Source of the DNA: Cordilura impudica
Lineage: Eukaryota; Arthropoda; Insecta; Diptera; Scathophagidae
Direction: 5' to 3'
NCBI GenBank assembly: GCA_963682025.1
Contig: OY821518.1
Location: 124,644,800 to 124,708,799, forward strand
DNA length: 64,000 nt
Below, in pieces: positions 10,441 through 22,128 of the stretch (positions are counted from its first letter, which is position 1; every line of letters begins with the position of its first letter). Position numbers and translations under genes: made by a program. Under the pieces are notes generated by a model. It was not told the origin of the DNA. It saw nothing but the letters and a program-made list of their open reading frames with translations, and ran no database searches.

Positions 10441-11372
10441 TGAGGTAGTACGGCCTATATGCTATGCTGTCATGTGCAAGGCACAATTGCACTTTTATAA
10501 CTCATTTATATAGTGAAAGAGATGAAATGGAAATATTTGTAATAGGTTGCTTTCCAATGTAGCCTAAAGGCAAGATGGAAATAAATGTAATATTTTGTTT
10601 TCCATTGTATTTAAAAAGGCGAGATGCAAATATTTATAATCGGAATAATCCTGCAGCGGTAGTCAACCTATGAAATAAATCTGCACTAATTTTGGGGTGT
10701 TGCAACTCATATAGTAAAAAAGATAAGACGGGAAAATTTGTAATAGGTTGATTTAAGTAAAGAGATTAATGTACAAAATTTTTGGGAAGTCCATTGAAAA
10801 ATTAAAATATGTGAACAAACACTAAAAGCGTATATAGAAAATTAAAAAAAGTGGGCGTGGCCAATAAAAGTATATGACGACCTTACCTGGGATTTGAGAA
10901 TAATATGCAGTAAATTCGGGCGAAACTCATAAAAGATAAAAAGTGTACCAAATTTCAGAGGAAATCGTTAACAAATAAAAATTTGTATAGCGAACAAATA
11001 TAAAATATACCAAAAAGCAGAAAATTAATAGTATATAAAAAGTGGGCGTAAAAGTAGGCGTGGTCGATAAGAAGTATATGGTGACCTTAGCTGGAGTACA
11101 GGCATCGTGTGTACCGAATTTCAGAGAAATCTGTCAACAAATAAAAATTTGTATAGTGAACAAATATGAATAAAACAGAAAATGAATTTCACATAAAAAG
11201 TGGGCGTAAAAGTAGGCGTGGCCAGTAAAAAGCATATGGCGACCTTTCCTAGGGCATAGAGATCGTGTGTACAAAATTTCAGGAAAATCCGTCGAAAAAT
11301 AAAAATTTGTATAGCGGTCAAACAAACAAACAAATAAACAAACAAACAAACAAACAGAAAATGAATTTTATA

Positions 11373-11430
11373 TATGAACTTTTTCATATCTGCAGCCAAA
11401 AAAATTAATAAAAATCCCACTCAAGTTTGG
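11373..11430 (+). mobile_element. HINE 3' fragment fused to Helitron A and HINE 1
   Basis: The stretch ACTTTTTCATATCTGCAGCC, followed by AAAAAAATTAATAAAAATCCC, matches the block about 150 bp from the 3' end of full HINE copies. It is followed directly by sequence from near the 5' part of a HINE (TATAATTAAAGG, then GTCCGTCCGTCC), so the normal order is broken. It is a deletion or recombination joint between two HINE copies. Confidence 0.65.
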
Positions 11431-11647
11431 TATAATTAAAGGGTCCGTCCGTCCGTCCATCTGTGTGTCCATGTAAAGTTTGTAATCAAACTGCAGGTCG
11501 CAAATATGAATATATTTCGATGAAATTTGGTATATAAGCTTTTACCGGCCATTGGATGAAATCTATTGAAATTGGTGAAAATCGGTCCATGTTCAGACCA
11601 AGTCCACATACAAATGACCCCTATGAAATCGACATGAATTGCCATAA
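11431..11647 (+). mobile_element. HINE copy 1, left part
   Basis: It contains the (GTCC)n tract, GTGTGTCCATGTAAAG, CAAACTGCAGGTCGCAAATA and GGTCCATGTTCAGACCAAG, in the order seen in all HINE copies. The copy breaks off within ATTGCCATAA where a LINE 3' fragment has inserted. The rest of the same copy resumes at 14921. Confidence 0.85.
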
Positions 11648-11783
11648 AATAAATTGGTCCGGAGATGTTCTTTCTTATGAAAGCAGGCGTAAATTTGTAG
11701 GACTACAATCTTTAAGAGATCGTAGATCATCATTTGCTATAATGTTTATATTTAATATTTTAACAAATAATATATGTTGTGAT
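11648..11783 (+). pseudogene. LINE 3' fragment, part 1 (before the hAT insertion)
   Basis: Translation gives YESRRKFVGLQSLRDRRSSF and then AIMFIFNILTN, which resembles the C-terminus of ORF2 in jockey/CR1-group LINEs. The frame is cut at 11784 by the hAT element and resumes at 14580 through the duplicated target GTTGTGAT. The LINE is severely 5'-truncated and lies inside HINE copy 1. Confidence 0.65.
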
Positions 11784-14579
11784 CAGAGTTGCCGTTTTTG
11801 GTAGTTTCCTACCAAATTTGGTAGTTTTGAAATGAGTTGGTAGGTTGGCAGGTTGTGTCGTGAATTTGGTAGTTTTTTTCAATTTCAGTTTTAATTTTTT
11901 TTTCACGCTAATCAGCTTTCATCCATGCATGATTTTTAATAATCAGCTTTCATCTATGATTGCTTTTTGATTTTTAGTCATCAGCTTTTGTATGCATCAT
12001 AGAGGCGACAGTAACAACAAGTGGCAACTTTTATACGAGTTTGTATGAAACAGCTGATTTTCTCTTTTTCATCAATCATTTTCGTCGCCTCTTGTTACTC
12101 TTTGGATATTACATCAATCTTGTCGGCTCTCTGTTACTCTCTGCGTTGGATGGCATCGTGGACAGGTTGGTTTGATTTATTTTGAACAGTTATAATAATA
12201 ATAATAAAATGTATGTATTTATGTATAATATAAGATTCCTTGTGAAAAAATCTAAGGCTACTGAAACAAATGATACAAACAATAACTCAGTGTGCAGGTA
12301 ATATACATAACTGCACATTTATTTATTATTTATGTATAATTTATATTTTAGAAGTACTGATGAGAAAAATAATAACTAAAAGGAAATTACTAAAAGGAAA
12401 TTTAGAAATGAATGGCTGCAAACATTTAAGTGCATAGAAAACAGAAATAACATAGCTTACTGCAAAGTATGTGAGAAAAATATACTCAACCATGTAACTC
12501 ACATTAAAAATCACGGAGAAACTACTCTCCATGCACAAAGTTATGAAGCAAAAACAAAACAAGTTTCTATTGAATAGTTTTTTGACATGCAAGCGGATTC
12601 GATTAACCAACAAGTTAAAAACGCACTAATAATTTGCCAATTTTACTAATGGATAGTTTGCCAAATTTATTAAAAGAATGTTGCCCGGACTCCGCTATTG
12701 CTAAGCAATTACAATGTGGTAGAACAAAATCCACCTAATTAATGGACAAAATAGCACAAAGGTGTAATAGCTGCCTTACAAAATAAAAAATTCTCTTTAA
12801 TTGTGGATGAGACAACTGATGTTTCATCAAAAAATGCTTAGTTTTAGTGGCTAGATATGTGGATGATGGTCAAGTGCGTGATCGATTCGTAGCATTATTA
12901 GAAGTTCAAAACGCTGATGCAATATCCATATACAATTTGATAAAAGAATTTTTTAGTCAACATAACATCCCATTCTGCAACATGATTGGATTGGCCACGG
13001 ACGGAGCATCTGTGATGGCAGGAAATGTTGGAGGACTTAAAACTTTATTGCAGGCGGAGACAAATTTATTTTTTTTGAACTGCACCTGCCACTGCATTTA
13101 TGTTCCAGTTATGCTTTCAAAAAGCTTTCGAACAGTTTGGAGACCCTTTGCAGGAATATATATATTCATACTTCTCACATAGACCGAAAAGAATAACAGA
13201 GCTGCAAGAGTTTCAAAAATACTGTGCCGTTGAGCCCCATAAGATTTTGGGGATTAGCAATACGAGGTGGTTATCATTGGAAGCAGTAATTGCTATAATT
13301 GTTGAACAATGGGATAGTCTAAGACTTTATTTTATTTCATGTACGTTAGAAGTAAATGGTATTCGCGCGACTGATTTAGCTGAAAAAATGAATGAATCAA
13401 GTTAGATTTACTTTTTCTTTTTATCTTACATTTTGCCTATAATAAATAAACTCAACAAAGAGTTTCAAAGCGAAAGAAGCAGATTGCCATATTTATACAG
13501 CAGTAACTTTTATTTTAATTTTGAGTAACTTTGTCCAAAAGAAATATATTGACAAAAATTTGAATATCGATTATGAAAATAAAAATACACATTTAGAAAC
13601 TGGGGGCATATTTATCGGAGCAAAAGTTTTTTTAAAAAATAATTTTGATAATTATGAAATACTAGCAGTTAAAACAAATATAGTGCAATTTTACATTGAA
13701 TTTTTAAATCAGCTTAAAAAAGATTTGACTTTGACAGATCCGACTTGCAATTTTTGAAATTAATAACACTTTCAGAAACTTTATCTGAAAATGACAAATC
13801 AATTCTGCCTTTGTTATCAGAGTTCGATAAATTATTAGATTGTGATACCGATAAAATTGTATCGCAGTGGAATTTACTAATAGTTAGTGACCACAACTTG
13901 AATGATGAAATGGAGATTAATGTTTTTTGGGAAAAGGTTGGCAAAATTAAAAATGGGCTTAATGAAAATATGTTTAGCGATATAGTTAATTTTGTTTTCA
14001 ATTTATTGTCTTTGCCACATAGTTCAGCAGCTGCACAAAGAAAATTTTCAACACTTGCGTTAGTAAAAACCAAACTTCGAAATAGAGTCGAACTATGTTC
14101 TTTAAATAATATTATGATGTTCAAGGAAATGATACATAAGACTGATTCGCACTATATATGGTCAGCAAAAAGAGACTTTAAAAAATAAACCTTTTTCCAA
14201 ATAAACACTTAAGATTTTTACTTTTACAAATGAAGTCTTATTTATTTTTTACTTAAAATTTTGTATCTTTTACAAATGAATTGTTATTTATTTTTATAAA
14301 GATACATATTAACATTGTTATGTATAAACTTGTTTTGTTTTTTTTTAATTACATCCTTTATTTTTAGTTTTTAAGTTATATTAACATTATATTGAAGTTT
14401 ACATGTTCTGAATTGTTCTAGTAATACGTATTTTTGGCCTTATAGGCTTATTGTATTACAAATAAATAAATCAAATTTTTTTTATAACTGCTTATTTTAT
14501 TTTTTGGTAGGTTAACATGCCATTTGGTAGTTTTTGAAATTAAAATTGGTAGGAAAAAAAATTTTGAGTGGCAACCCTT
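11784..14579 (+). mobile_element. hAT transposon, 2.8 kb, with 8-bp target duplication
   Basis: The left end CAGAGTTGCC and right end GGCAACCCTT are imperfect inverted repeats. Subterminal TTTGGTAG/CTACC words occur at both ends. The 8-bp target GTTGTGAT is exact on both sides (11776-11783 and 14580-14587). The interior encodes a broken hAT transposase. It is inserted in a LINE fragment that itself lies in HINE copy 1, so it is the youngest of three layers. Confidence 0.9.
12355..14188 (+). pseudogene. hAT transposase, decayed
   Basis: Pieces occur in the expected order. A BED-finger-like segment near 12400-12580 has YCKVCEKN then HIKNHGETTLHAQ, with two Cys and two His. Next is SLIVDETTDVSSKN near 12798. 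The RNase H-like segment 12847-13182 contains MIGLATDGASVMAGNVGGL and NCTCHC. A helical region follows (13100-13405), and the C-terminal hATC dimerisation segment at 13980-14120 reads LPHSSAAAQRKFSTLALVKT. Frameshifts or stops near 12575, 12840, 13150, 13405 and 13755 break it. A full hAT transposase is typically 600-700 aa and the pieces cover most of that. It is inactive as it stands. Confidence 0.85.
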
Positions 14580-14920
14580 GTTGTGATGCTTTGTCTGATT
14601 TAGTGAGGGTTCAGACTCCTCATCGCGACTTACGTCACGAGCGTTTATTTTATGAAGATTTTCATCGTACGAATTATGGGGTTAATGAACCAATTACAAG
14701 ATGTTTAAAGCTTTGTAACAGTTTCTCAATCCTTTTAAATTTCAGCTTAGATAAAAATAATTTTAAGTTGAACTTATTTAAGGTTTTCAATTAGTTCATA
14801 TTGTAATTTTTTTTAAACTAAAAAATATTAATTATTGTATAACATTATTATTATATTTTTATAGTCTGTAAGATGTAAATCAGTAGACAAAATATATAAA
14901 TAAATAAATAAATAAATAAG
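14580..14920 (+). pseudogene. LINE 3' fragment, part 2, with (AAATA)n tail
   Basis: The frame continues from part 1: ALSDLVRVQTPHRDLRHERL, then FYEDFHRTNYGVNEPITR. A short AT-rich 3' untranslated region follows, then a tail of AAATA repeats at 14896-14920. After the tail, HINE copy 1 resumes with GATCCAAATTATCATATAG. The tail and 5' truncation show target-primed insertion into the HINE. Confidence 0.7.
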
Positions 14921-15378
14921 ATCCAAATTATCATATAGATCTTAGTAAAATTGGGTTTGTATGTGTTTATTGTATGCATCAATCAGTAGTCCAAAAATGA
15001 TCCCTATTGGACAACTGTTAGTCATAGGCCCCATATAGAGCTGCTTCCCGATATTTACTTAAATCTATCAAAAAACAAAAAATATTGCACAGATTTTTCT
15101 CAAATTTGGTTTGTTTATATTTTTTAAAAATGTAAGTGACTTTACCAAATATGGTCTGGATCGGTCCATTTTTTGACCTAGTCCACATATAAATATAGCA
15201 CCCGATATGAACTTTTTCATATCTGCAGCCAAAAAAATTAACAACAATGCCACTCAAATTTGGTTTCTGCTTATTTTCTATGTATATCTAGTTAGTTGGA
15301 CCGAAGAGATAGGGTTTCTAAACCATGGTATAGGGTATCGTATAGTTGGCCTAGAACGACTATAATTTTCTTACTTGT
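14921..15378 (+). mobile_element. HINE copy 1, right part
   Basis: This is the continuation of the copy interrupted at 11647. It holds GGCCCCATATAGAGCTGCTT, the CATATCTGCAG block, a damaged palindrome (GTTGGCCTAGAACGAC) and the terminus TTTTCTTACTTGT. It abuts a Penelope-like fragment on the right, consistent with insertion into that element. Confidence 0.85.
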
Positions 15379-15835
15379 TACTTCTATGTTTTCTTTATTT
15401 AATTGTTTTTTAGTTTCGTCTAGCAGATCATCTAACACTATATTTGCAATTGTCAATGATGGTGGGTTTCCCATAGGCCTGCTAAAAATTTGATTGTATG
15501 TTTTATCTTCGAATTTGAAATAATTATTGTCTTTTAGACAAAATTGTAATATTTTAAGAAATTGTGTTTTTGGAATGTTCGTTTTTTTCTTTATAATGTC
15601 CCAATTTTTCATAATTATATAAATCGTCGTGTATATCAGTATGTTGGTGAAAAGCGCAATAACATTGTATAAGAACCACGTTATCGACTAGTGTCATGTT
15701 GGAAAGTTTTTCTTTTAATTGGTAGACATGTTTAATATTGTATTCAGCGGAGACCATATTCTGTAAAATTTTTCCTGTACGCTTTGCTAAATTGTAACAT
15801 GTAAATTGTAACCTTCTGCGACGCCGATATTATTT
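15379..15835 (-). pseudogene. Penelope-like element reverse transcriptase fragment (right of HINE 1)
   Basis: The minus-strand translation shows VIALFTNI (equivalent to the D..ALFTNIP catalytic block), then LQFCLKDNNYFKFEDKTYNQ followed by IFSRPMGNPPS. The last two are hallmark blocks of Penelope-like RTs, whose consensus has Y.Q..G.PMG.PLSP. Frame changes near 15650 break it. HINE copy 1 truncates it on one side and a CR1-like LINE on the other. The N-terminal RT block of probably the same copy lies at 19556-19690. Confidence 0.7.
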
Positions 15836-16164
15836 TTATTTATTTATTTATTTATTTATTTAGTCAATACAGCACAACAAGAACTAGTCTTATCTAATAG
15901 TATTGGGCGGATAATGACACATTATGATTTTGTTATTAAATAAAAAATAAAAATTCTTAATACTTATTATTTTAAAGAATAATTTAATTAAAAAATGTGT
16001 TATTAAAAAAATATTGTTAAATCAAAACTATATTAAGACCACAAGTTTACATTTAATAAAATTGAAAACAAATAATATGTCATCAAATCATCAACATCAA
16101 AAAGAAAAAAAAAATTAATACATATTTGCATATAAAAGTTGTATTAGATTATTGTGCTAAGATG

Positions 16165-18916
16165 TTATATATAGCAATTTTGAAATGCCTTGCTTATGGT
16201 TTGAATATTAGGTGGAAGTTGGCGCCAAAGGTTAATAGCATTGAAGAAAAAGTGTTTTTTCGTTATATCTTTTTTAAAGCGAAATGTATTTATTTTGTTT
16301 TCTCTGTCAGACCTTGAAAAGATTAATCTATTGTATAGGTATTCAGGCTGTTTTGTGTAAACCACTTTATGAAAAAACAGTAATGTTCGAAGTTTTAACA
16401 AGCTATCGAATGAAATATTACATATTTGTCTAGAGAACTGTGAGATTCTACTTCTCCTACTGCGACCAAACACATATCTGGCAATATTATTGTACGTTAC
16501 ATAAAGCCTTTTCATACTTAATGTATCACAGCTAGCAAATAGTTCACATCCGTACAGAAGTGTAGGCAACAAATAAGTCTTGGCTAGTAACATTCGAATA
16601 TTTAAAGGCGTATAATACTGCGACATCCAAAGGTTTCTTAACATTGCATAAGTTCTACCACATATAACATTTATGTGATTTGACCAGTCTAACTTCTTGC
16701 TAAAAATTATACCTAGATTTTTGGCAGTTTCATATATCGCGATGACAGAATTACCTATTCGAATCGGTGGTAAAACAGTTGTTAAAGACTCGATTTTTCC
16801 AATTATCATAGCTTTCGACTTCTGTGCATTTATAAAGAGTCCGTTGGCCGATGCCCATTCTTTTCAACTGTCTAGATCATAATTAATTTTTGTAATGCAA
16901 TTATTGACATCAGAAGGTTTACAACTTATAAAAAGTTGGACATCATCTGCATACATATGCATTCCACAAAAACTGAGTCGAGAGGGTAAGTCGTTAGAAT
17001 ATAATGCATACAGTAGTGGACCAAGTATGGAATTGATTGGCTTCTGTCACACAAATATGAATAAATAAGCTTTACAGTAGTTGGTGAAAAGTGAAACATG
17101 TTCCTCAGTTTTTGGAAAAGTCTACTGTATCAAATGCCTTAGAATGATCAAGCAAAATGAGAAATGATACCATACTGTTATCAATATTCACTCAAAGCTT
17201 CTCTGTAACTTCAATTAAGGCAGAAATACAACTGTGTTTGGTCTGAAATCGGATTGCTTGTTGGTGAGAAGTGAATTTTCATATAAAAAGTGGTTCATCT
17301 GTGTGTGAATTAAACGTTCGAAAACTTTAGATAGAAAAGTTAGTATAGCTATCGGTCGATATGTATTATCAGCTTTTGGTCTAGGAATAATCTTTGCGTG
17401 TTTCCACGCTGATGGAAAAGTAGAAGTAGTAAGAATCGTGTTGAAAAGATGTGTTATATGTAAAATAATATAAGTAATGATTATCTTCATCCATCATATC
17501 CCACAGAGTTGGATTTAATACTTAATAAAGATTCTAGAACGTCTTCTTGTGTGAAATGTATAAAATTAAAACATAGAGTACCATTAGAGTTATCACTATT
17601 TATATTCATGGTATTAGAAAAATTATCATAGAAGTTAACATTCACTTCTGGCATTGGAATATTGGTAAATTCATGATTCAGTTGATTAATATCAATTGCA
17701 TTGCCAATTTTAGTTGTACTGTCAATAATACCTAAATTTTTAATTTATCTCCACTTCTTCTTCGAACCAACAGCTGATTCAAACTGATTTTGAGTATCTT
17801 ATTTTTTTAATTCAATTTCCTTCTAGCATCTTTAAAAGCATTATGGAGCTCGGTTGTTCTAAATCGTTTCCATCTTTCGTAGGCTAAATTTCTTTCTGCG
17901 ATCAAAGTTTTTATTTCGCTACAAAACAATGGTTTTCCATTTCGTATTTTATTCACCTTTATTGGGACATATTTTTCATATAAGTAAAGAATATTGTTTT
18001 GTAAAAAATTTAATTGCTCATCTACGGTTGGCATGAGAAAGACTTGGTTCCATGAAATGGCCGACAGTTAAGTTTCTAACGATTGAAAATCTAAGCTTTT
18101 AAAGTTTCTAAACCTTAGTGTTTGTGATTGTTCTTGATTTTTTATATTGCAGTCATAAGACAAAAAAATTAAATCGTGTTTTGAGAACATGGACGCGGAG
18201 AGCTAATCAAAGAGTAATAGTTTTGAATGATTATTTATGAAATACAGATCAAGTAGTATACTTGAAGTCTTTGTAAAGTCAGTTGCAATGTAACAGTTAA
18301 CTAACATCAATCCAATGACATTTATATCATCCTTTAAACTTCGATCAGCTAATATATTTTCATTGAAGACTCCAGCAATAATAACATCGGTGTAACCAAG
18401 GGTAAGTGGTGTTAACTTGTTTAGCAGTGGATTAAAATCAGTATCTTTATTAGGCTTATAAATGGAACCAACTCAAAGTTTTTGGTTATTGTTATTTAAA
18501 ATTTCGAGAAACAAGTACTCGATTTTTTCGTCTGCTAGTGATTTACATCTAAGTTTACAGCATATTGATGATTTTGCATAAATAACTGCACCACCAACAT
18601 TTGCGTACCTATCGGCTCGCGTAAGAGACGATAACCACTTAATTCATAACTATTGTCCTGAATTTCAGGATTAAACCAAGATTCTGATATACACAAAATG
18701 TCAACCCAGATACACAAATGTCAACCGAAATTCATCCATTTTGTTATTTAAACTTTGAGCATTAATATGGCAAATATTGAGCCCAGAAGTTCTTCGGGAA
18801 AGAATTCTGGTCATACTGTATAAGTTTTCTTTGGAGCCAACTATCCTATTATCATATTGTAAAACCATTATTACAAACAAAGTTCCTAAAAGCAATGCAA
18901 GCATTTGTATAAACAT
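16165..18916 (-). pseudogene. LINE ORF2 (APE endonuclease and reverse transcriptase), decayed
   Basis: In order on the minus strand: an APE-type endonuclease start (ICHINAQSLNNKMDEF near 18780), the endonuclease block DILCISESWFNPEIQDNSY near 18690, and a linker (PLFCSEIKTLIAERNLAY near 17930). RT fingers follow (AWKHAKIIPRPKADNTYRPI then FLSKVFERLI near 17400-17310). The post-palm and thumb region is a long open frame, 16809-16165 (214 aa), with NLGIIFSKKLDWSNHI and FFNAINLWRQLPPNI. Stops and frameshifts split the protein into at least five pieces. The 214-aa piece is the best preserved. Confidence 0.75.
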
Positions 18917-19182
18917 TGGAATTTTTTACAAATAAGAACAAATTATATCTTAAAATAATGAAAAAATATTTAGGTAAATTAACGAAATGGTGTGTACAAT
19001 TTTGAAATATGGCTCGAGTTTTGCAAAACAGTGTTAATTCAATCTGATGTTTAAAGAGTTTTTTGGAAAAATAGAAAATTATGTAAGATTTATAAGCTAA
19101 TAAACAGAAGAAATATTTTAAAATAATACAAAAATGATAAAAAAAAGATTATAAATTTTAGTTTTATTCATGAAATGTTTTA

Positions 19183-19540
19183 TCATGGATACCGTATCTG
19201 CTCAAGTTGAAGCAATATCATCAGGGCCCTGAGCAGGATATAACTTTTTGAGTTTATCAATTTCATTAATGCATGTTGGTTCATTATTTTCAAGCTGCCA
19301 TCTTTTTTCAATCTATGACCTTGTTGTAATATATGGTGGTTATCGGGGGTGAGGTTTTCTTTCACGAAAAAAGGAACCGAGCTATCATATCCAATTAGGT
19401 TTAAACGTTATGAATCCCCACGATACTCAATAAAACTGGTTATTGACTTCAGAACAAAGTTTCTTTCATACGGACATTGAAATTTGATAACAATAGCGGC
19501 ATTTGGTCTTGAGAGTGTTTCTGTTAGTAGTGGGAGTATT
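19183..19540 (-). pseudogene. LINE ORF1 (FP/gag-like) fragment
   Basis: The minus-strand translation reads NAAIVIKFQCPYERNFVLKS and then, after a stop, FFVKENLTPDNHHILQQGHR and LKKDGSLK. The block VNE.LTP.N..LL..A..LKK.G is characteristic of the baculovirus-FP-like ORF1 domain encoded by many CR1/L2/Daphne-type LINEs. It lies directly upstream of ORF2 in the same orientation, as expected for such an element. Confidence 0.6.
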
Positions 19541-19555
19541 TTTATTTATTTCCTT

Positions 19556-19690
19556 GCGAAAAATTCATTTTACATTTGGTGGTGTGATTTTTGCGATTTC
19601 ACATAATTAGCCTTAATAATGTACCATCCTTATGTATTTTTGGAAGTCCGTATAATTTAGGTGCTTGTTTTATTTATTTATTTTTTTTTT
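19556..19690 (-). pseudogene. Penelope-like element RT N-terminal fragment
   Basis: On the minus strand the sequence reads APKLYGLPKIHKDGTLL and then a degraded continuation toward 19556. LYGLPKIHK is the signature N-terminal RT block of Penelope-like elements. It has the same strand and order as the RT core fragment at 15379-15835, with the LINE in between, so both are probably parts of one element. Confidence 0.7.
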
Positions 19691-20430
19691 TTGGAAAATA
19701 AAGAATTAAAGCTATTTATTTGTAATATGCTTCATATGTATCTCTTGATACATACTTGTTAAAACTGTAGAGCTTCAAAAGTACATCTTGAATAAAACTC
19801 TATTGTTTTCATTTGACCTCCACTAAACGGCAAAAGTCTTAGCAAAGTCAAAGACATCTTATTTTATTATTTGATTTTTTATTTTATATTAAATTGTCTA
19901 TAGAAAAAATATGTCTACGACTTTTCCTTTCATAACGAACAAAGAAATTTATTAGTTTCATTTGAACCTGTGATGATATTTGAACATAAATATTTTCTTT
20001 AAAAATTGTTTTTTTTTTCTCTAGTTTTATTGTCATACAAAACAAATTACAAGATAATAACATTATAAAGGAGAAACGCCTATATTGCACTCACAAACAC
20101 GTAGATAGACACACTCATGCATACACACAATTTTGTGCAACATATGTAGATGTAATAATTTATGTACAAATTTTACAATTAAAGTTGAAAACATTTCTTT
20201 GATACATTTAAATTTTTACTTAATTTTAAACTTATCTAACTAACATAAATTAAGAATATTTTCAATAACTTTTTATATATCTTAAATTTCTTAATTTTAT
20301 CATTTAACCAAACAACGCGACATTCTTGGGATCCCGATGAGCTGTAAATTTAGGTCATCGCCCCAAGATTTAAGACTTTTTAAAAAGATTTTATGGTACT
20401 TTTCAAACACTATTCCACTCTGTGGTCAGG
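19691..20430. other. No recognisable feature
   Basis: AT-rich sequence without protein motifs, repeat ends or tandem structure that I can support. Confidence 0.4.
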
Positions 20431-20670
20431 GTATATTGATTTTGGGCTTATTTTTATAACTGTCAAAAATAATGGACCTAATCCGCCTTTTATTATAAAA
20501 ATCAAATCAAAATCACAGTCTGAGTCAATTTAACATACATGTTCATCTATCTGTCCGTCTGTGTGTTCATGTAAAATTTTGTAAAGGAATTCTTATGAAA
20601 TTTTCCCCATAAAGTTGCTTCCCGATATTCAACTAAATTTATCCAACCACACTCAGACTTTCTTAAAATA
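20431..20670 (+). mobile_element. Old, diverged HINE fragment
   Basis: It retains the order AATGGACCTA...CCTTTTATTATA, AATCACAGTCTGAGTCAATT, CTGTCCGTCTGTGTGTTCAT and GTTGCTTCCCGATATTC, all recognisable HINE landmarks with many substitutions and deletions. The 3' half is missing. Confidence 0.55.
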
Positions 20671-21739
20671 TGATTTGTATATAATACAAGTAATATCAGA
20701 ACATATAAGTGGACTCACATAACACGGTTTGGGACGTGAGAAACTCCCACGTCCAGTATTGTAAAACCTCCAGAGCCAGCAAAATGTAACATTATTAATC
20801 ATTCGCAACACACACTTGGAAATAGTGTTAAATCAACAAAAACCAAAAGATTGTTATTATCGCTTCATACTCGATTTAATTTTTATTTTAGCATGTTTTT
20901 TTTAAATAATTTTTTTGCATGAATTAAGAATTTAATTACTTTTTCTTCTCAATTACTTATGTCTGATGCTTGCTTTGTGTTACTCGTATTGTGAACAATT
21001 TTTCACTCTAATAAGTAAATAGAGTGATGTTCTTAGAGACATATTGACAGACAGACAAATGGAAATACATATTTCTCATTTATTTTCTCAAGTATTTATT
21101 GATGGAGAAGAAACCAAACCGAAAGTTAAATTTATTTATTTCCCTAAGCTATTCTATATTGTATGGCAACAAGAATTTAAAATAATTTAAATTTAGTTTA
21201 ATTTAAATGTATTAATTTCTTATTTTCTTTTTTTTTTTGTAAAAAGGGGAGTGACAATTAGTCGATATATAATTAAGACAAATTAATGAATTCAATATTA
21301 AATGATTAAATTAAAGAACAACATTAATTAAAGAGCTTTAAAATAATTTATAACTTATACAAATATTTGATAATTGCTTTGTGCTGAACGTTGATTAAAT
21401 ATAATTACCAATACTACCCAACAAGCATTCTGCTCTTTAAGTGGTACTATATTCTTAGTGCTAAACTCAAAAGTCATATTTTCAAGACATTAGAAAATGC
21501 GGCAGCTACTTATCTACTTGTCTCTGTACATAAATATATCCGACCCAAGAGGGCACCCGAGAGGAAAAAATGGTCCACAGATGGCACGAAATCGGGTTAA
21601 CTATATGGTATGGTGAGAGTTGAAGCAATGGTTTAAAATTCTGTATTGTTATAGTCGGAGAAAAAGATTTCTCAGAAACACATAAATCGATCAGTCAAAA
21701 ATTACTCGTATTACACATGTTTTATAATTATACATTTTC
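20671..21739. other. No recognisable feature
   Basis: AT-rich unique-looking sequence. A 69-codon open frame at 21391-21600 has no motif. No inverted or tandem repeat is evident. Confidence 0.4.
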
Positions 21740-22070
21740 GAGTATATAAATTAAAATGACTTGCAAGAAAAATCCACTTTTTCGACCTCCTATGATCTTT
21801 GTTTTTGAAATATCGATTTGTGGATATTATAGACAGACATAAACCAAAAATGATCACGATATATATGACAGTCTGGATCTAACACTAATTTAAATCGATA
21901 ACATGGAGTGCATTTATACGGGGTAAAATGAACACACGGACAGACGGACATCGTTAAATCGGCTCAGAAAGTGACTCTAAGTCTATTGATATAATAAAAG
22001 GTTGGGTTAATATTTTTATATTTACGAACATCAGCATTAACTTATTATGCCCTGATTAAGGGCGCGTGGA
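21740..22070 (-). mobile_element. Old, diverged HINE fragment, reverse orientation
   Basis: It contains ACACGGACAGACGGACATCG, then AAATCGGCTCAGAAAGTGAC and TAATAAAAGGTTGGGT. These are the reverse complement of the GTCC tract and flanking block of HINE elements, with substantial divergence. Ends are not preserved. Confidence 0.5.
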
Positions 22071-22128
22071 GTATAAGGTAGAAAAGTGCAAAATGTATAA
22101 TTTTGTATAAAATGTATAATTATGAATA

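Larger units (their letters stand above)
8833..11372 (-). mobile_element. Helitron family A, copy 1 (internally deleted)
   Basis: Read on the minus strand the element ends with the hairpin region CCCGGGCAAGACCGGGT, then AAAAACAGCTAG followed by T. This is a textbook Helitron 3' terminus inserted at A/T. Upstream it carries a helicase C-terminal fragment (10075-9884), degenerate peptide-repeat coding (about 10440-10130), and AT-rich segments with GTGGGCGTGGCC words (10855-11350) near a (TTTG)n run. Copy 2 at 59874-62364 is collinear on the plus strand. The 5' end was not found: at 11373 the sequence switches abruptly to HINE sequence. Confidence 0.8.
15838..19555 (-). mobile_element. CR1/jockey-group LINE, about 3.7 kb, reverse strand
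   Basis: The 3' end is a (TAAA)n tail, seen here as (TTTA)n at 15838-15861. Upstream on the minus strand are ORF2 (endonuclease then RT, 18916 to 16165) and an ORF1 fragment (about 19540 to 19183). The element separates two fragments of a Penelope-like element and is probably inserted in it. Related copies in the window are at 47160-49840, 49905-51149 and 56040-57060. Confidence 0.75.
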
